From Bacillota bacterium (GTDB lineage: Bacteria; Bacillota; Clostridia; Christensenellales; UMGS416), in the NCBI GenBank assembly GCA_023421955.1, contig JAEZSE010000001.1:1-64000 (forward strand): a stretch of DNA of 64,000 nt. The letters are read 5' to 3'. Both the position numbers and the translations under genes were made by a program. The notes beneath the pieces were generated by a model, which saw only the letters and a list, made by a program, of their open reading frames with translations, searched no databases and was not told the DNA's origin. Shown here piece by piece: positions 39,660 to 48,531 of this stretch (within the stretch, counting starts at the first letter, position 1; every line of letters begins with the position of its first letter).

Positions 39660-40973
39660 CTAGCTTTCAATTTCATCAAGTGACAGTTTCATGAAATAGT
39701 TACAATAATCAACAAACAACCAAACATACCCAGATTCAACATCTATGGATATGTGTTGTCCGTCATTATGAAATGAATCGAGAGACCAGAGCCTTTCAAG
39801 CTTATGAGAATCGCAGTCAAAGGAGTACAACTCTAGTTGCACCTCGATGGGCCACCTGTCTCCATTTGCTTCCTCCCATTTTAGTGGATTTTGTAATAAG
39901 AGATACCATTTTTCATCTGTATTATGAATTGATAACCAGCTATCTTGTAAGAATGGAAATGGTTGTTTATGTATAGTCTCATCATTTTCAATACTATAAT
40001 AACAAATATCAGTCACATTGAGGTATTGAAACTCATTGCCAACAAGCTTCATGTTGACATAGCCACTAAATTGGGGTTCTGGAAATTCGGAGGTAAGTCT
40101 GCCGTTGGCTATACTATACGCATAAAGAGAGCCCTCATTAATACTATAAACATATAGATATCTTGTGTCATTTGCCTCCGAGTATTCTTTAAATGGTGGA
40201 GATATTTTTCCTTTATGTAAATCGTATAAGTAGCTTGTCTCAGGATCTCCCATATAATTGATTAAAGCAAAGGGCTTTTCTTGATATCCTGTAGCCCGCG
40301 ATAATTGTCCGTTATTTGGAATATTCACTTTATCAAACTTCCCTTGATTCAACTCATACTTCATAACAAACGTAAATTCTTGATCTTTGATATAATATGT
40401 ATATTTGTAGAAAACATAATTCTCATCAACGTAGATGATATCAGTTATTTCGCTTGTTATTTTCTCTGGTTTACCATTTGAATACTTAAATAGAGTGGGG
40501 TCTGAGTACTCATATTCCTTATTTTGACTGCGCCCCAAATAGTACAGACATCCAGCTTTATCAAGAAACATTTGATCAATGATGGCTAATTTTGTGTTGA
40601 ACAATTTTCTGCTTTCACCGGTTATCTTGTCCATTTGATAAATACACTTATTGTTGATGGCCTTACTGCCATCCATTTGATAATACACATAATCATCATC
40701 AGCAACAGTGTATTCTGATATCTTTTGCCCTTGACATGGCTCACTACTTAAAAAATCGCTCAAAGGATCTACGTTTACCGTAGGTGTAGGACATATTGTG
40801 GGTGAATTTATTCTCGGAGAGGCTGTATGTTGGGTTGAGGGTTGAAGCGTCATAAGCGTTGATGTGGTTGGCAATGGTGAAGATGATGGTCTCAACTTCG
40901 TTTGGGCATCACAACCAATGACAAAAATCTGTAATACCAAAAGTATTGATGTGATAGCTTTCTTCATGTTCAT
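39660..40973 (-). CDS. Lipoprotein with beta-propeller-like (DUF5050-type) repeats
   Basis: A 437-residue protein with signal peptide MNMKKAITSILLVLQIF and lipobox VIGC (Cys21). A Ser/Thr/Pro-rich linker of about 50 residues leads to a domain full of short strand pairs with aromatic residues (DDDYVYYQMDGSKAI, IYQMDKITGE, GCLYYLGRSQNKEYEY, NYVFYKYTYY, RYLYVYSINEGSLYAYS). This regular 'yyy..d...i' pattern is typical of DUF5050-like extracellular propellers. Codon and base use are strikingly A+T-rich against the surrounding genes, a sign of horizontal transfer. Ligand unknown. Confidence 0.7.
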   Translation of the reverse strand: MNMKKAITSILLVLQIFVIGCDAQTKLRPSSSPLPTTSTLMTLQPSTQHTASPRINSPTICPTPTVNVDPLSDFLSSEPCQGQKISEYTVADDDYVYYQMDGSKAINNKCIYQMDKITGESRKLFNTKLAIIDQMFLDKAGCLYYLGRSQNKEYEYSDPTLFKYSNGKPEKITSEITDIIYVDENYVFYKYTYYIKDQEFTFVMKYELNQGKFDKVNIPNNGQLSRATGYQEKPFALINYMGDPETSYLYDLHKGKISPPFKEYSEANDTRYLYVYSINEGSLYAYSIANGRLTSEFPEPQFSGYVNMKLVGNEFQYLNVTDICYYSIENDETIHKQPFPFLQDSWLSIHNTDEKWYLLLQNPLKWEEANGDRWPIEVQLELYSFDCDSHKLERLWSLDSFHNDGQHISIDVESGYVWLFVDYCNYFMKLSLDEIES

Positions 40974-41112
40974 ACTCCAAGTGCCAGTTGTTTCATATCA
41001 TCTTTCCATAATAACTCTATAATCCTTCAAGTGTAGAAAGTGATAGTCTTCTGTTCATTTTAGTTCATGGTCAACAAAATGTCCAACACATATGTCAATC
41101 TCACACAGATAT

Positions 41113-41141
41113 TTGCATTCCCCTCCATTTTCCTGTATCAT
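41113..41141 (+). promoter_or_regulatory. lepA-hemW promoter
   Basis: TTGCAT (41113-41118), 17 bases, TATCAT (41136-41141), 43 bases before lepA. Confidence 0.5.
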
Positions 41142-41184
41142 TAATCAGTTAAACTCTATCTCCCTTTTGAAAGGAAGAAACCGC

Positions 41185-42987
41185 ATGCCCCGCAGGCAGG
41201 ACTATATTAGGAACTTTTGCATCATCGCCCACATCGACCACGGTAAGTCCACGCTGGCCGACCGCCTGTTGGAACTCACCGGCGTGGTGGCCCAGCGCGA
41301 CCTGGAGGAGCAGATGCTCGACACGATGGACCTGGAGCGTGAGCGTGGCATCACGATCAAGGCCCAGGCCGTGCGCATGCCCTATGTGGCGCTGGACGGG
41401 CAGGAATATGAACTGAACCTGATCGACACCCCTGGACACGTGGACTTCAGCTATGAGGTGAGCCGGTCGCTGGCAGCCTGCGAGGGCGCGATCCTTGTGG
41501 TGGATGCCACGCAAGGCATCGAGGCGCAGACGCTGGCCAACGTGTATCTGGCGCTGGACCACAACCTGGAGATCATCCCGGTGATCAACAAGATCGACCT
41601 GCCCAGCGCCGATGTGGAGGCTGTGCGCAAGGAGATTGAAGACATCATCGGCCTGGATGCAAAGGATGCCCCGGCGGTCTCCGCCAAGGAGGGCATCAAC
41701 ATCCGCGCCATCCTGGAGCAGGTGGTCAAGCTGGTGCCGCCGCCCAAGGGCAGTGAGGATGACACGCTGCGGGCATTGATCTTTGACTCGTATTATGACA
41801 ACTACAAAGGTGCCATCAGTTTCGTTCGCATCGTGGAGGGCAGCGTGGTGCCCGGCGACCGCATCCGCATGATGGCGACCGGTTCGGAGTTTGAGGTCAC
41901 TGAGGTGGGCATGTTCCGACCCCGCCTCACACCTACCGGCGGCCTCTATGCCGGCGAGGTGGGCTATATCTGCGCCAGCATCAAGAACGTGGCCGAAACC
42001 CGCGTGGGCGACACGATCACCAACGCGTCCTCTCCGGCTTCCGAGCCCCTGCCAGGCTATAAGGAAGCCATCCCGATGGTGTTTTGCGGCATCTATCCGG
42101 CCGACGGCGCCCATTATGAGGATGTGCGCGACGCGCTGGAGAAGCTGAAACTCAATGACGCCGCGTTTCAGTTTGAGCCTGAGACGTCGGTGGCGCTGGG
42201 CTTTGGGTTCCGCTGCGGCTTTTTGGGCCTTCTGCACATGGAGATCATCCAGCAGCGCCTGGAGCGGGAGTTTGACCTGGACCTGGTCACTACCGCCCCC
42301 AACGTGGTCTACAAGGTGGTGCTCAACGACGGCACGGTGCTGATGATCGACAACCCCAGCAAGCTGCCCAATCCCACCGACATCGAGCACATGGAGGAAC
42401 CGATGACCTCGGCCCACATCATCACGCCGGTGGAGTATGTAGGCGCCATCATGGGCCTGTGCCAGGACAAGCGGGGCATCTTCGGCGAGATGAAGTATCT
42501 GGAAGCCACCCGCGTGCAGTTGAGTTACAAGCTGCCGCTCAACGAGATCATCTACGACTTCTTTGACGCGTTGAAGTCCCGCACGAAGGGTTATGCTTCT
42601 TTCGATTATGAGGTGACCGGCTATGAGCCCAGCGAGCTTGTGAAGCTGGACATCCTGCTGAACGCCGAGATCTGCGACGCGCTGTCGCTGATCACCCACA
42701 AGGAAAAGGCCTATGCCCGTGGCCGGGCGATGTGCGAGAAGCTGAAGGAAGCGATCCCGAGGCAGATGTTTGAGATCCCGATCCAGGCGGCCATCGGTGG
42801 CAAGATCATCGCCCGCGAGACGGTGAGCGCCTTCCGCAAAGACGTGTTGGCCAAATGTTACGGCGGCGACATCACCCGCAAGAAGAAGCTGTTGGAAAAA
42901 CAGAAGGAAGGAAAGAAGCGCATGCGCCAGGTGGGCAGCGTGCAGGTGCCCAGCGAGGCGTTTATGTCGGTTCTGAAGCTGGATTGA
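41185..42987 (+). CDS. lepA: Elongation factor 4 (LepA)
   Basis: A 600-residue translational GTPase. The ATG at 41185 follows GAAAGGAAG and gives MPRRQDYIRNFCIIAHIDHGKSTLADRL; 31 more upstream codons are open but have no site. G motifs: AHIDHGKST (G1), DTPGHVDFSYE (G3), NKIDLPSA (G4). It shows the LepA-specific C-terminal domain (GKIIARETVSAFRKDVLAKCYGGD, KKLLEKQKEGKKRMRQVG). EF4 acts on stalled or early-assembling ribosomes. Its stop overlaps the hemW start as TGATG, the common lepA-hemW operon. Confidence 0.98.
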   Translation: MPRRQDYIRNFCIIAHIDHGKSTLADRLLELTGVVAQRDLEEQMLDTMDLERERGITIKAQAVRMPYVALDGQEYELNLIDTPGHVDFSYEVSRSLAACEGAILVVDATQGIEAQTLANVYLALDHNLEIIPVINKIDLPSADVEAVRKEIEDIIGLDAKDAPAVSAKEGINIRAILEQVVKLVPPPKGSEDDTLRALIFDSYYDNYKGAISFVRIVEGSVVPGDRIRMMATGSEFEVTEVGMFRPRLTPTGGLYAGEVGYICASIKNVAETRVGDTITNASSPASEPLPGYKEAIPMVFCGIYPADGAHYEDVRDALEKLKLNDAAFQFEPETSVALGFGFRCGFLGLLHMEIIQQRLEREFDLDLVTTAPNVVYKVVLNDGTVLMIDNPSKLPNPTDIEHMEEPMTSAHIITPVEYVGAIMGLCQDKRGIFGEMKYLEATRVQLSYKLPLNEIIYDFFDALKSRTKGYASFDYEVTGYEPSELVKLDILLNAEICDALSLITHKEKAYARGRAMCEKLKEAIPRQMFEIPIQAAIGGKIIARETVSAFRKDVLAKCYGGDITRKKKLLEKQKEGKKRMRQVGSVQVPSEAFMSVLKLD

Positions 42988-44261
42988 TGGCAGGACTCTA
43001 TATCCACATCCCCTTTTGCGTGAGAAAATGCGCCTACTGCGACTTCCCCTCCGTGGCTGGAAGGGAAGAGGACGCGGGGCGCTTTTTTGCTGCGGTGGTG
43101 AGGGAGGCGGAGCTTTGGTGGGATGATTGCGTCGGTGGAGGGATTGGGCGGGTACCGAGCCCCGCCCGTACATCGACAGCATGTTCAATCGATTCCCTAC
43201 CCTCCCTTAATAAGGGGGGATGCCGCCTCAGCGGCAGGGGGGATTTCACTGGGATGTCACCAACAGTGACAGGGGGAGTCCATAAGAGAGTTTTCTCCAC
43301 CGTCTTCCTTGGCGGCGGCACTCCCTCCCTCCTTCCAGCTGGCGATCTGGAGCGGCTCATGGACAGCCTGCGCTTGGTGCTGGACATCTGCCCCATTGAG
43401 TTCACCGTGGAGGTAAACCCCGGCACCGTAGACAAGGCGAAGCTCGAATCCTTTCGCCGCATGGGGGCCAACCGCATTTCCTTTGGCGTGCAGGCGGCGC
43501 AAGACGGCCTGCTCAAGCGCATCGGGCGCATCCACACATGGGCTGACTTTGTTCGATCTTTCGAGCTGGCCCGTGAGGCCGGATTCACCAACATCAATGC
43601 CGACATGATGACCGGCCTGCCCGGCCAGACCGTGACTGACGCGGTGGATACTGCCCGCAGGCTGGTTGCGCTGGGAGTGGAGCATGTGTCCTGTTATGGG
43701 CTCATCCTGGAGGAAGGCACACCGATGTTTGCTGCTGTGGAATCCGGCGCGCTCACCGTGCCTGATGGTGATCTGGAGCGGGAGATGTTCCACGAGGCGA
43801 AGCAGGTTCTTGAAGCGGTGGGGATCAAGCGCTACGAGATTTCCAACTTCGCAAAGCCAGGCATGGAGTGCCTGCACAACCTCACTTACTGGCGAAATGA
43901 GGATTGGCTGGGGTTAGGCCCCGGCGCCGCGTCACACTTTGACGGCGTCCGCTGGGAAAACTACCCCGATCTGGATAGCTATATGCTAGCGTTGGAGCAG
44001 GGCGCGTTGCCCCCTGCTGACACCCATGAGATTGGCGGCAAGGAGACGGCTTTTGAATCAGTGATGCTGGGCTTGCGGCTGGTGGAAGGCATCGACTTGA
44101 AGCGCTTTGCAGCCCGCCATGGGTTCTCGTTCCTGGAGCGGTTTGGTGCGGTTATGGATAAACAGGTTGAATTGGGCCTGATGCAGAAAACCCCGCGCGC
44201 AGTCAGTCTGACCGAGCGGGGGATGGATTTGCAGAACTCTGTATTGATGGAGTTCATGTAG
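42987..44261 (+). CDS. hemW: HemW, radical SAM heme chaperone, with an in-frame insertion
   Basis: A 424-residue protein, about 45-50 longer than usual. It begins MAGLYIHIPFCVRKCAYCDF with the radical-SAM CxxxCxxC, then later FLGGGTPSLLP, VEVNPGT, ISFGVQ, NADMMTGLPGQT, YEISNFAKPGMECLHN and the HemW C-terminal domain. Between residues about 55 and 104 there is extra low-complexity sequence (IGRVPSPART, SLPSLNKGGCRLSGRGDF, GMSPTVTGGVHKR) that is encoded by palindromic repeats (43141-43285) and has no counterpart in HemW. The frame stays open, so the protein may still work; the insertion is in the variable stretch between the Fe-S loop and GGGTP. HemW delivers heme or acts as a chaperone; it is often misnamed coproporphyrinogen III oxidase. 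Confidence 0.92.
   Translation: MAGLYIHIPFCVRKCAYCDFPSVAGREEDAGRFFAAVVREAELWWDDCVGGGIGRVPSPARTSTACSIDSLPSLNKGGCRLSGRGDFTGMSPTVTGGVHKRVFSTVFLGGGTPSLLPAGDLERLMDSLRLVLDICPIEFTVEVNPGTVDKAKLESFRRMGANRISFGVQAAQDGLLKRIGRIHTWADFVRSFELAREAGFTNINADMMTGLPGQTVTDAVDTARRLVALGVEHVSCYGLILEEGTPMFAAVESGALTVPDGDLEREMFHEAKQVLEAVGIKRYEISNFAKPGMECLHNLTYWRNEDWLGLGPGAASHFDGVRWENYPDLDSYMLALEQGALPPADTHEIGGKETAFESVMLGLRLVEGIDLKRFAARHGFSFLERFGAVMDKQVELGLMQKTPRAVSLTERGMDLQNSVLMEFM
43141..43285. repeat. Palindromic repeat, copy 3, inserted in hemW
   Basis: Three hairpins in a row: GGGCGGG-TACCGAG-CCCCGCCC (43147-43169); CCCTCCCTTAATAAGGGGGG (43200-43219) followed by GCCGC-CTCA-GCGGC (43222-43235) and AGGGGGGATTT; and TGTCAC-CAACA-GTGACA (43255-43271). 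The middle part is nearly the same as the repeat at 51187-51256 on the other strand. Confidence 0.8.
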
Positions 44262-44323
44262 CATTTTATCATGTATTTGTCTATAATTCTTATCAGACTA
44301 TAAAGCAATGATGAGGTGTTGAA

Positions 44324-44755
44324 ATGAGTATATTTGATCATCTCCAAAGATCAAAATCTAGGCAGTTGAATGACAAATACATTCTGGATGTGTTGAAAGC
44401 AAAATGCGGTAATTGTGTAACTGAACAGGTCTTTTCAATACGGATTGAGAGAAAGTGGCTTGCAAGGTACTATATACCGATACTTCCGAACACGAGATAT
44501 TTCTATCTTATATGCAATGATTGTCAGTGTCAAACCGAGATTTCCAAGAATGTTGTTAAGAGGTTAAAGAAATTCAAGCAGTGTACAACACTGCTGCTGG
44601 AACACAAGATATCAGACGAGGAATACCATGCTGCATTGATTCAACATGGCGTTTTTCCTGATGAGTTCATCCCAAACAATGATTGGGAGTGCCCGAAGTG
44701 CAAAAGAGCAAATAGCGGCATCACATATCGTTGTAAATGCGGATATGGTGTTTAG
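44324..44755 (+). CDS. Zinc-ribbon protein of unknown function
   Basis: A 143-residue protein with four Cys-pair knuckles: AKCGNCVTE, LICNDCQCQ, DWECPKCKRA and a final YRCKCGYGV. The first two pairs and the last two probably form two zinc ribbons, with a basic helix between (KNVVKRLKKFKQ). No enzyme motif. It is more A+T-rich than hemW and separated from it by 62 bases; GAGGTG lies five bases before the ATG. Nucleic-acid or protein binding is possible but not supported further. Confidence 0.6.
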   Translation: MSIFDHLQRSKSRQLNDKYILDVLKAKCGNCVTEQVFSIRIERKWLARYYIPILPNTRYFYLICNDCQCQTEISKNVVKRLKKFKQCTTLLLEHKISDEEYHAALIQHGVFPDEFIPNNDWECPKCKRANSGITYRCKCGYGV

Positions 44756-44784
44756 TTTGAGGCCTTAGCAGTTTGGATCTTTCT

Positions 44785-45003
44785 TTACGGTGTGCAAACC
44801 GTCAGATCCCTGTATTGCGCAAGAGGGCATGCCCCCAGTGTTGCTGCTGGCTCTACGATGTCGCCGATTGGCTGCAACGCCTGTATGGAATCCGTTGTTG
44901 CGGTGTTTGACCCAGCAATGGGTTCCGCTGCTGTTTCCTTTGGCAAGCCGCAGGCAGTAAATAGCACTGAAATCGTAAAGAACAGAATCATCATTTTTTT
45001 CAT
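44785..45003 (-). CDS. Small lipoprotein
   Basis: A 72-residue protein from the ATG at 45003, which has GGGAGGT eight bases upstream. It is a short type II signal peptide (MKKMMILFFTISV) with lipobox LFTAC, then a Thr/Ala/Pro-rich tail of about 50 residues with a Cys near the end (LGACPLAQYRDLTVC). It follows the molybdopterin-type lipoprotein gene by 92 bases in the same direction and may be cotranscribed. No family recognised. Confidence 0.5.
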   Translation of the reverse strand: MKKMMILFFTISVLFTACGLPKETAAEPIAGSNTATTDSIQALQPIGDIVEPAATLGACPLAQYRDLTVCTP

Positions 45004-45095
45004 GGGGTTTACCTCCCGATACAGATTGATCTTACCATCTGCTTGGCACATACATCGTGATCATTTACACATTAACCGGGGGCACAATCCTTCTA

Positions 45096-45788
45096 TTACC
45101 TCGAACTTTGAGACAAATCACCTTCATTGCTGTACCCATTGCTCTCCCAGTATCCCTTGTAGTTTGTGTCATCTGAAAGCTCAATGCGGCTGACCCATCG
45201 TGCCCATTTGTAGCCCCATTTATCTTCCGCCACAAAGATGAAGGGGTAGCCCATCTCCGGCGGCAGCGCGATGTCGTTGGCGGCGTAGGCAATCATCAGG
45301 TTCTTTTCGAGGATTTCCTGCAGCGGTAGCGAGGTGGTATAGCCGTCCACAGCATGGAAGATCACGGTTTTGGCCTCTGGCTGCACGTTTGCCGCGTCCA
45401 GCAGCGCCTTCATTGTGACACCTTTCCACAGGATTGTCGCATCCCAGCCTTCCACACAATACAGAGTGATCAGCCGCTCCTCGCTTGGCAAGGCCTTGAC
45501 TTCGTCATAGGTGTATTGTTTGGGGGTGTTCACCAAACCATCCACAGTTAGTCGATATGTAGTGATATCCACCCTTTGGGTGCCTTTGATCGAGTTGTCT
45601 CGAGGGCCCACAGCGGGGTCGAGCTTCCTGCCGTTGTATTCCCGAAGTTCGCCTTCGCGGTAGCGCTTCATTGTGGCGGTGGACACGGTATCGGGTGCGG
45701 GGGAACCGGCCATTCCAGAAGGCTTCGGGGCAGCACAGGCAGCGAGGATGAGAATGGGTAACAGACAAAGTGCAAGTATTTTTTTCAA
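45096..45788 (-). CDS. Lipoprotein with sulfite-oxidase-type molybdopterin domain
   Basis: A 230-residue protein starting at TTG 45788 behind GAGGAGGAG, giving MKKILALCLLPILI and lipobox LAAC. The mature part is a small oxidoreductase molybdopterin domain: YRLTVDGLVNTPKQYTYDEVKALPSEE, LYCVEGWDATILWKGVTMKALLDAA, HAVDGYTTSLPL, NDIALPPEMGYPFIFVAEDKWGYKWARWVSRIEL. The Cys of YCVEGW corresponds to the molybdenum-coordinating cysteine. There is no Tat signal, which is odd since Mo-cofactor proteins are usually folded before export; either the protein does not bind the cofactor or loads it outside. Confidence 0.8.
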   Translation of the reverse strand: MKKILALCLLPILILAACAAPKPSGMAGSPAPDTVSTATMKRYREGELREYNGRKLDPAVGPRDNSIKGTQRVDITTYRLTVDGLVNTPKQYTYDEVKALPSEERLITLYCVEGWDATILWKGVTMKALLDAANVQPEAKTVIFHAVDGYTTSLPLQEILEKNLMIAYAANDIALPPEMGYPFIFVAEDKWGYKWARWVSRIELSDDTNYKGYWESNGYSNEGDLSQSSR

Positions 45789-46212
45789 GAGGTGCTCCTC
45801 CTCAATGCTGGATTGAGTCAACTATAGTATAGGCAGAATCAGATCGAATGAATGTGATAATGCGCACAACAAATCCGAGAGATTGGCACCACCGGAAGAT
45901 GACGGACAATGCACGGGCGGACTCTGTACCGGCCCGAGACTGTAAGCAACGCAGGCAAGCAAGGCCGAAAACCACATCTTGACATTCTGTGTGCAGGCTG
46001 ATTGCCTGATCGAGCCCGCCGAATGCATAAAAGGGCGCAGGGCGAAGCCCTGTATACACCCCCCTCCCCCATAAGGAGTGCGATAGTGGCCAATAGTCTG
46101 ATGGGGGAGGGGTAGAGGTGGGGGGTCACAGGATAATAGAAAGGGGTCGGTACAGAGCCCGACCCCTACCATAGACATCATTTTCTGGTGATATCGTTTC
46201 TGCAAAGAGACG
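45789..46212. other. 424-base intergenic region with repeats
   Basis: The left half (45790-46050) has no supported gene or structure. The right half holds the palindromic repeat copy 4. Frames in this region are short and without ribosome binding sites. Confidence 0.5.
46055..46172. repeat. Palindromic repeat, copy 4
   Basis: CCCCTCCCCCAT (46061-46072) and ATGGGGGAGGGG (46101-46112) form a perfect 12-base inverted repeat around 28 bases; then AAAGGGGTCGG-TACAGAGC-CCGACCCCTA (46141-46168) forms a hairpin of the same type as copies 2, 3 and 5 (its GTACAGAGCC core recurs at 51145-51155 on the other strand). Confidence 0.7.
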
Positions 46213-48441
46213 TTACTTCTTCTCATCACCGTAAAAATTGATCAGACAACCCGCCAGCAGGATTGGCCGCTCGGAGGCCGACAGCGGCAGCTTCATCTTG
46301 ATCTTGCGCACCGAACCATTGGGCTCGATCAGGATGCCATAGACGCTTTCGCGAGTGCCCTGCACGGTGCCACGGATGCCGGCAATCACGATTTTCTGGC
46401 CCACTTCAAAGCTCTCATCGCTGAGGAAGGGCAGGATGCCCCAATTGCAAAGGTTGCTGCGGTAGCGCTTGGTGGCGTATTCCTGGGCGATGTTGGCCCA
46501 GCCGCCCAGCACCTTCTGGCAGCTGGCGGCCTGCTCGCGGGCGGAACCGTCGCCGGGCTTCACGGCGTAGATCGCCGAACCGATGCCGGTGTTTTCCGGG
46601 GTGAGGTTGATGCCGGTCAGCTGCGAAAGCTCCAGGAGCAGGGCGCTTTGGCCAGTCAGGCGCTCAGCCTCCAGTGCGCGCACGGCCTTGGAGCGGCCCA
46701 CATAGCCCGGATCCTTGCGCGACAGCGTGAAATCTGCCAGCTTGTGGGGGTTGGAGCGCCAGCTGGACGTCTCGCCGGAGGGGATCAGCTCGTCGGTGGT
46801 GGTCACCGGATCATCGATGGCGGAGACGATTTCCAGCACGATGTTGTCCGGCAATGGCTGGAAGTCCGGCCAGTCGGCGATGTTGGGTCCGAAGCGCAGC
46901 GGCGCGTCTGTCTTTGCGTCGCCCCAGCCGGAGTAGACACGGGCACGGTAGGGGCTGTCGTCATAATGATACTCCGGCACGGCAGGCATCTCGATTTCAG
47001 TGGCAGGGGTGAGCATGCCGCCGTTTGCGGCGGTGGCGGCGATGCTGCGGGCGTCCATCAGCGCCACGGCGGAAACCTGCCCCAGGTCGGGCTTGGAGCC
47101 TTCGCGGTTGGGGAAGTTGCGCGTGGTGTGGCGGATGCTCAGGCCCTGATGGGGCGGTACGTCGCCGGCACCGAAGCATGGGCCGCAGAAAGCGGTGCGC
47201 AGCGTGGCCCCGCTGGCAATCAAATCGGCCAGCGCGCCGTTTTTCATCAGCTCCAGCATCACCGGCTGGCTGCCGGGGTAGGCGGACAGCGCGAACTCAC
47301 CGGAGCCGATGGACTTTCCTTTCAGGATACCCGCCGCGATGGCCAGGTTTTCATAAGTGCCGCCAGCACAGCCGGCGATCACTCCCTGCTCCACATGGAG
47401 CTTGCCATTGATCAGCTTGTCGGTGAGCTTGTACTGAAGGCCCGGCGCATCCATTGCCTTTCCGGCGCTCTGCTCCACGGAGCGGAGGATGTCGCCGGCG
47501 TTCTGGTTGAATTCCTCAATCGTATAAGCGTTAGAGGGGTGGAAGGGCAACGCGATCATCGGCTTGATCTTGGAAAGATCCACAACCACCGCGCAGTCAT
47601 ACTTGGCCACGGCATCGGGGGCCATTGGCTTATAATCGTTCCCGCGGCCATGGATGGCCAGGAATTCCTTCGTCTTCTCATCGGTGGTCCAGATGGAGGA
47701 AAGGCAGGTGGTCTCCGTGGTCATCACGTCGATGCCGTTACGGTAATCCATGGATAGGCCCGCCACACCGGGGCCGGCAAACTCCATCACCTTGTTCTTC
47801 ACAAAGCCACTGGCAAAGGTGGCCTTGATGATCGCCAACGCCACGTCGTGGGGGCCAACGCCGGGCTGCGGCGCGCCGGTGAGCCAGATCAGCACCACCT
47901 CCGGCCGTTTCAGGTCATAGGTGCGGCTCAAAAGCTGCTTGACAAGCTCCGGCCCGCCCTCACCCACGGCCAGCGTGCCTAGCGCGCCGTAGCGGGTGTG
48001 GCTGTCGCTCCCCAGGATCATTGCGCCGCAGGCGGCGTGCTTCTCTCGCATATAGGTGTGGATCACGGCCAGATGAGCCGGCACATAGATGCCGCCGTAT
48101 TTCACCGCTGCCGAAAGGCCGAAGAGGTGATCGTCCTCATTGATCGTGCCGCCCACCGCGCACAGCGAGTTGTGGCAGTTGGTGAGCACCCACGGCACCG
48201 GGAACTTATCAAGGCCGCTGGCGCGGGCTGTCTGCAAAATACCCACATAGGTGATGTCGTGGCTGGCCAGCGCGTCGAACTTCAGCTTGAGCTCTGTATC
48301 GGAGCCGCTGTTGTGCGCGTTCAGGATACCCCAGGCCATCGTGCCGGAGGCTGCAGTCGCTTCCAGCGCTGGGTCGATGGATGGGGCCATTTCTTTGCCG
48401 TTCAACAAGTAGACGGGTTTTTCAATCAGTTGAATCATCAT
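46213..48441 (-). CDS. Aconitase-family hydratase
   Basis: A 742-residue protein of the aconitase superfamily, closer to the 'hydratase' group (E. coli YbhJ-like) than to housekeeping aconitase. It has NCHNSLCAVGGTINEDDHLFG, GSDSHTRYGALGTLAVGEGG, PGVGPHDVALAII, IDVMTTETTCLSSIW, then the likely cluster ligands in VIAGCAGGTYENLAIA and TAFCGPCFGAGDVPPHQG, RNFPNREG, and a C-terminal swivel domain (RSNLCNWGILPF). The Cys arrangement C...CxxC is kept. The substrate is unknown; such proteins may hydrate a citramalate- or methylcitrate-like acid. It has its own promoter. The start shows only a weak site. Confidence 0.85.
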   Translation of the reverse strand: MMIQLIEKPVYLLNGKEMAPSIDPALEATAASGTMAWGILNAHNSGSDTELKLKFDALASHDITYVGILQTARASGLDKFPVPWVLTNCHNSLCAVGGTINEDDHLFGLSAAVKYGGIYVPAHLAVIHTYMREKHAACGAMILGSDSHTRYGALGTLAVGEGGPELVKQLLSRTYDLKRPEVVLIWLTGAPQPGVGPHDVALAIIKATFASGFVKNKVMEFAGPGVAGLSMDYRNGIDVMTTETTCLSSIWTTDEKTKEFLAIHGRGNDYKPMAPDAVAKYDCAVVVDLSKIKPMIALPFHPSNAYTIEEFNQNAGDILRSVEQSAGKAMDAPGLQYKLTDKLINGKLHVEQGVIAGCAGGTYENLAIAAGILKGKSIGSGEFALSAYPGSQPVMLELMKNGALADLIASGATLRTAFCGPCFGAGDVPPHQGLSIRHTTRNFPNREGSKPDLGQVSAVALMDARSIAATAANGGMLTPATEIEMPAVPEYHYDDSPYRARVYSGWGDAKTDAPLRFGPNIADWPDFQPLPDNIVLEIVSAIDDPVTTTDELIPSGETSSWRSNPHKLADFTLSRKDPGYVGRSKAVRALEAERLTGQSALLLELSQLTGINLTPENTGIGSAIYAVKPGDGSAREQAASCQKVLGGWANIAQEYATKRYRSNLCNWGILPFLSDESFEVGQKIVIAGIRGTVQGTRESVYGILIEPNGSVRKIKMKLPLSASERPILLAGCLINFYGDEKK

Positions 48442-48469
48442 ATCACTGCTTTTCTTTGGAATTCCTCAA

Positions 48470-48498
48470 ATTATACCTGTTAGCGGTGTTTCCGTCAA
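48470..48498 (-). promoter_or_regulatory. Promoter of the hydratase gene
   Basis: On the minus strand TTGACG (48498-48493), 17 bases, perfect TATAAT (48475-48470), 29 bases before the start codon. Confidence 0.7.
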
Positions 48499-48531
48499 TG
48501 CGAGTTGCATATTATCAACATGAAAGAATAT

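Noticed and set aside
41149..43188. 679-codon open frame antisense to lepA and hemW
   Set aside because: Shadow frame of lepA, rich in His, Arg and Leu, without a ribosome binding site.
42987..44261. hemW as a pseudogene broken by the repeat insertion
   Set aside because: The insertion keeps the reading frame, and all conserved motifs before and after it are intact, so a full-length product is expected.
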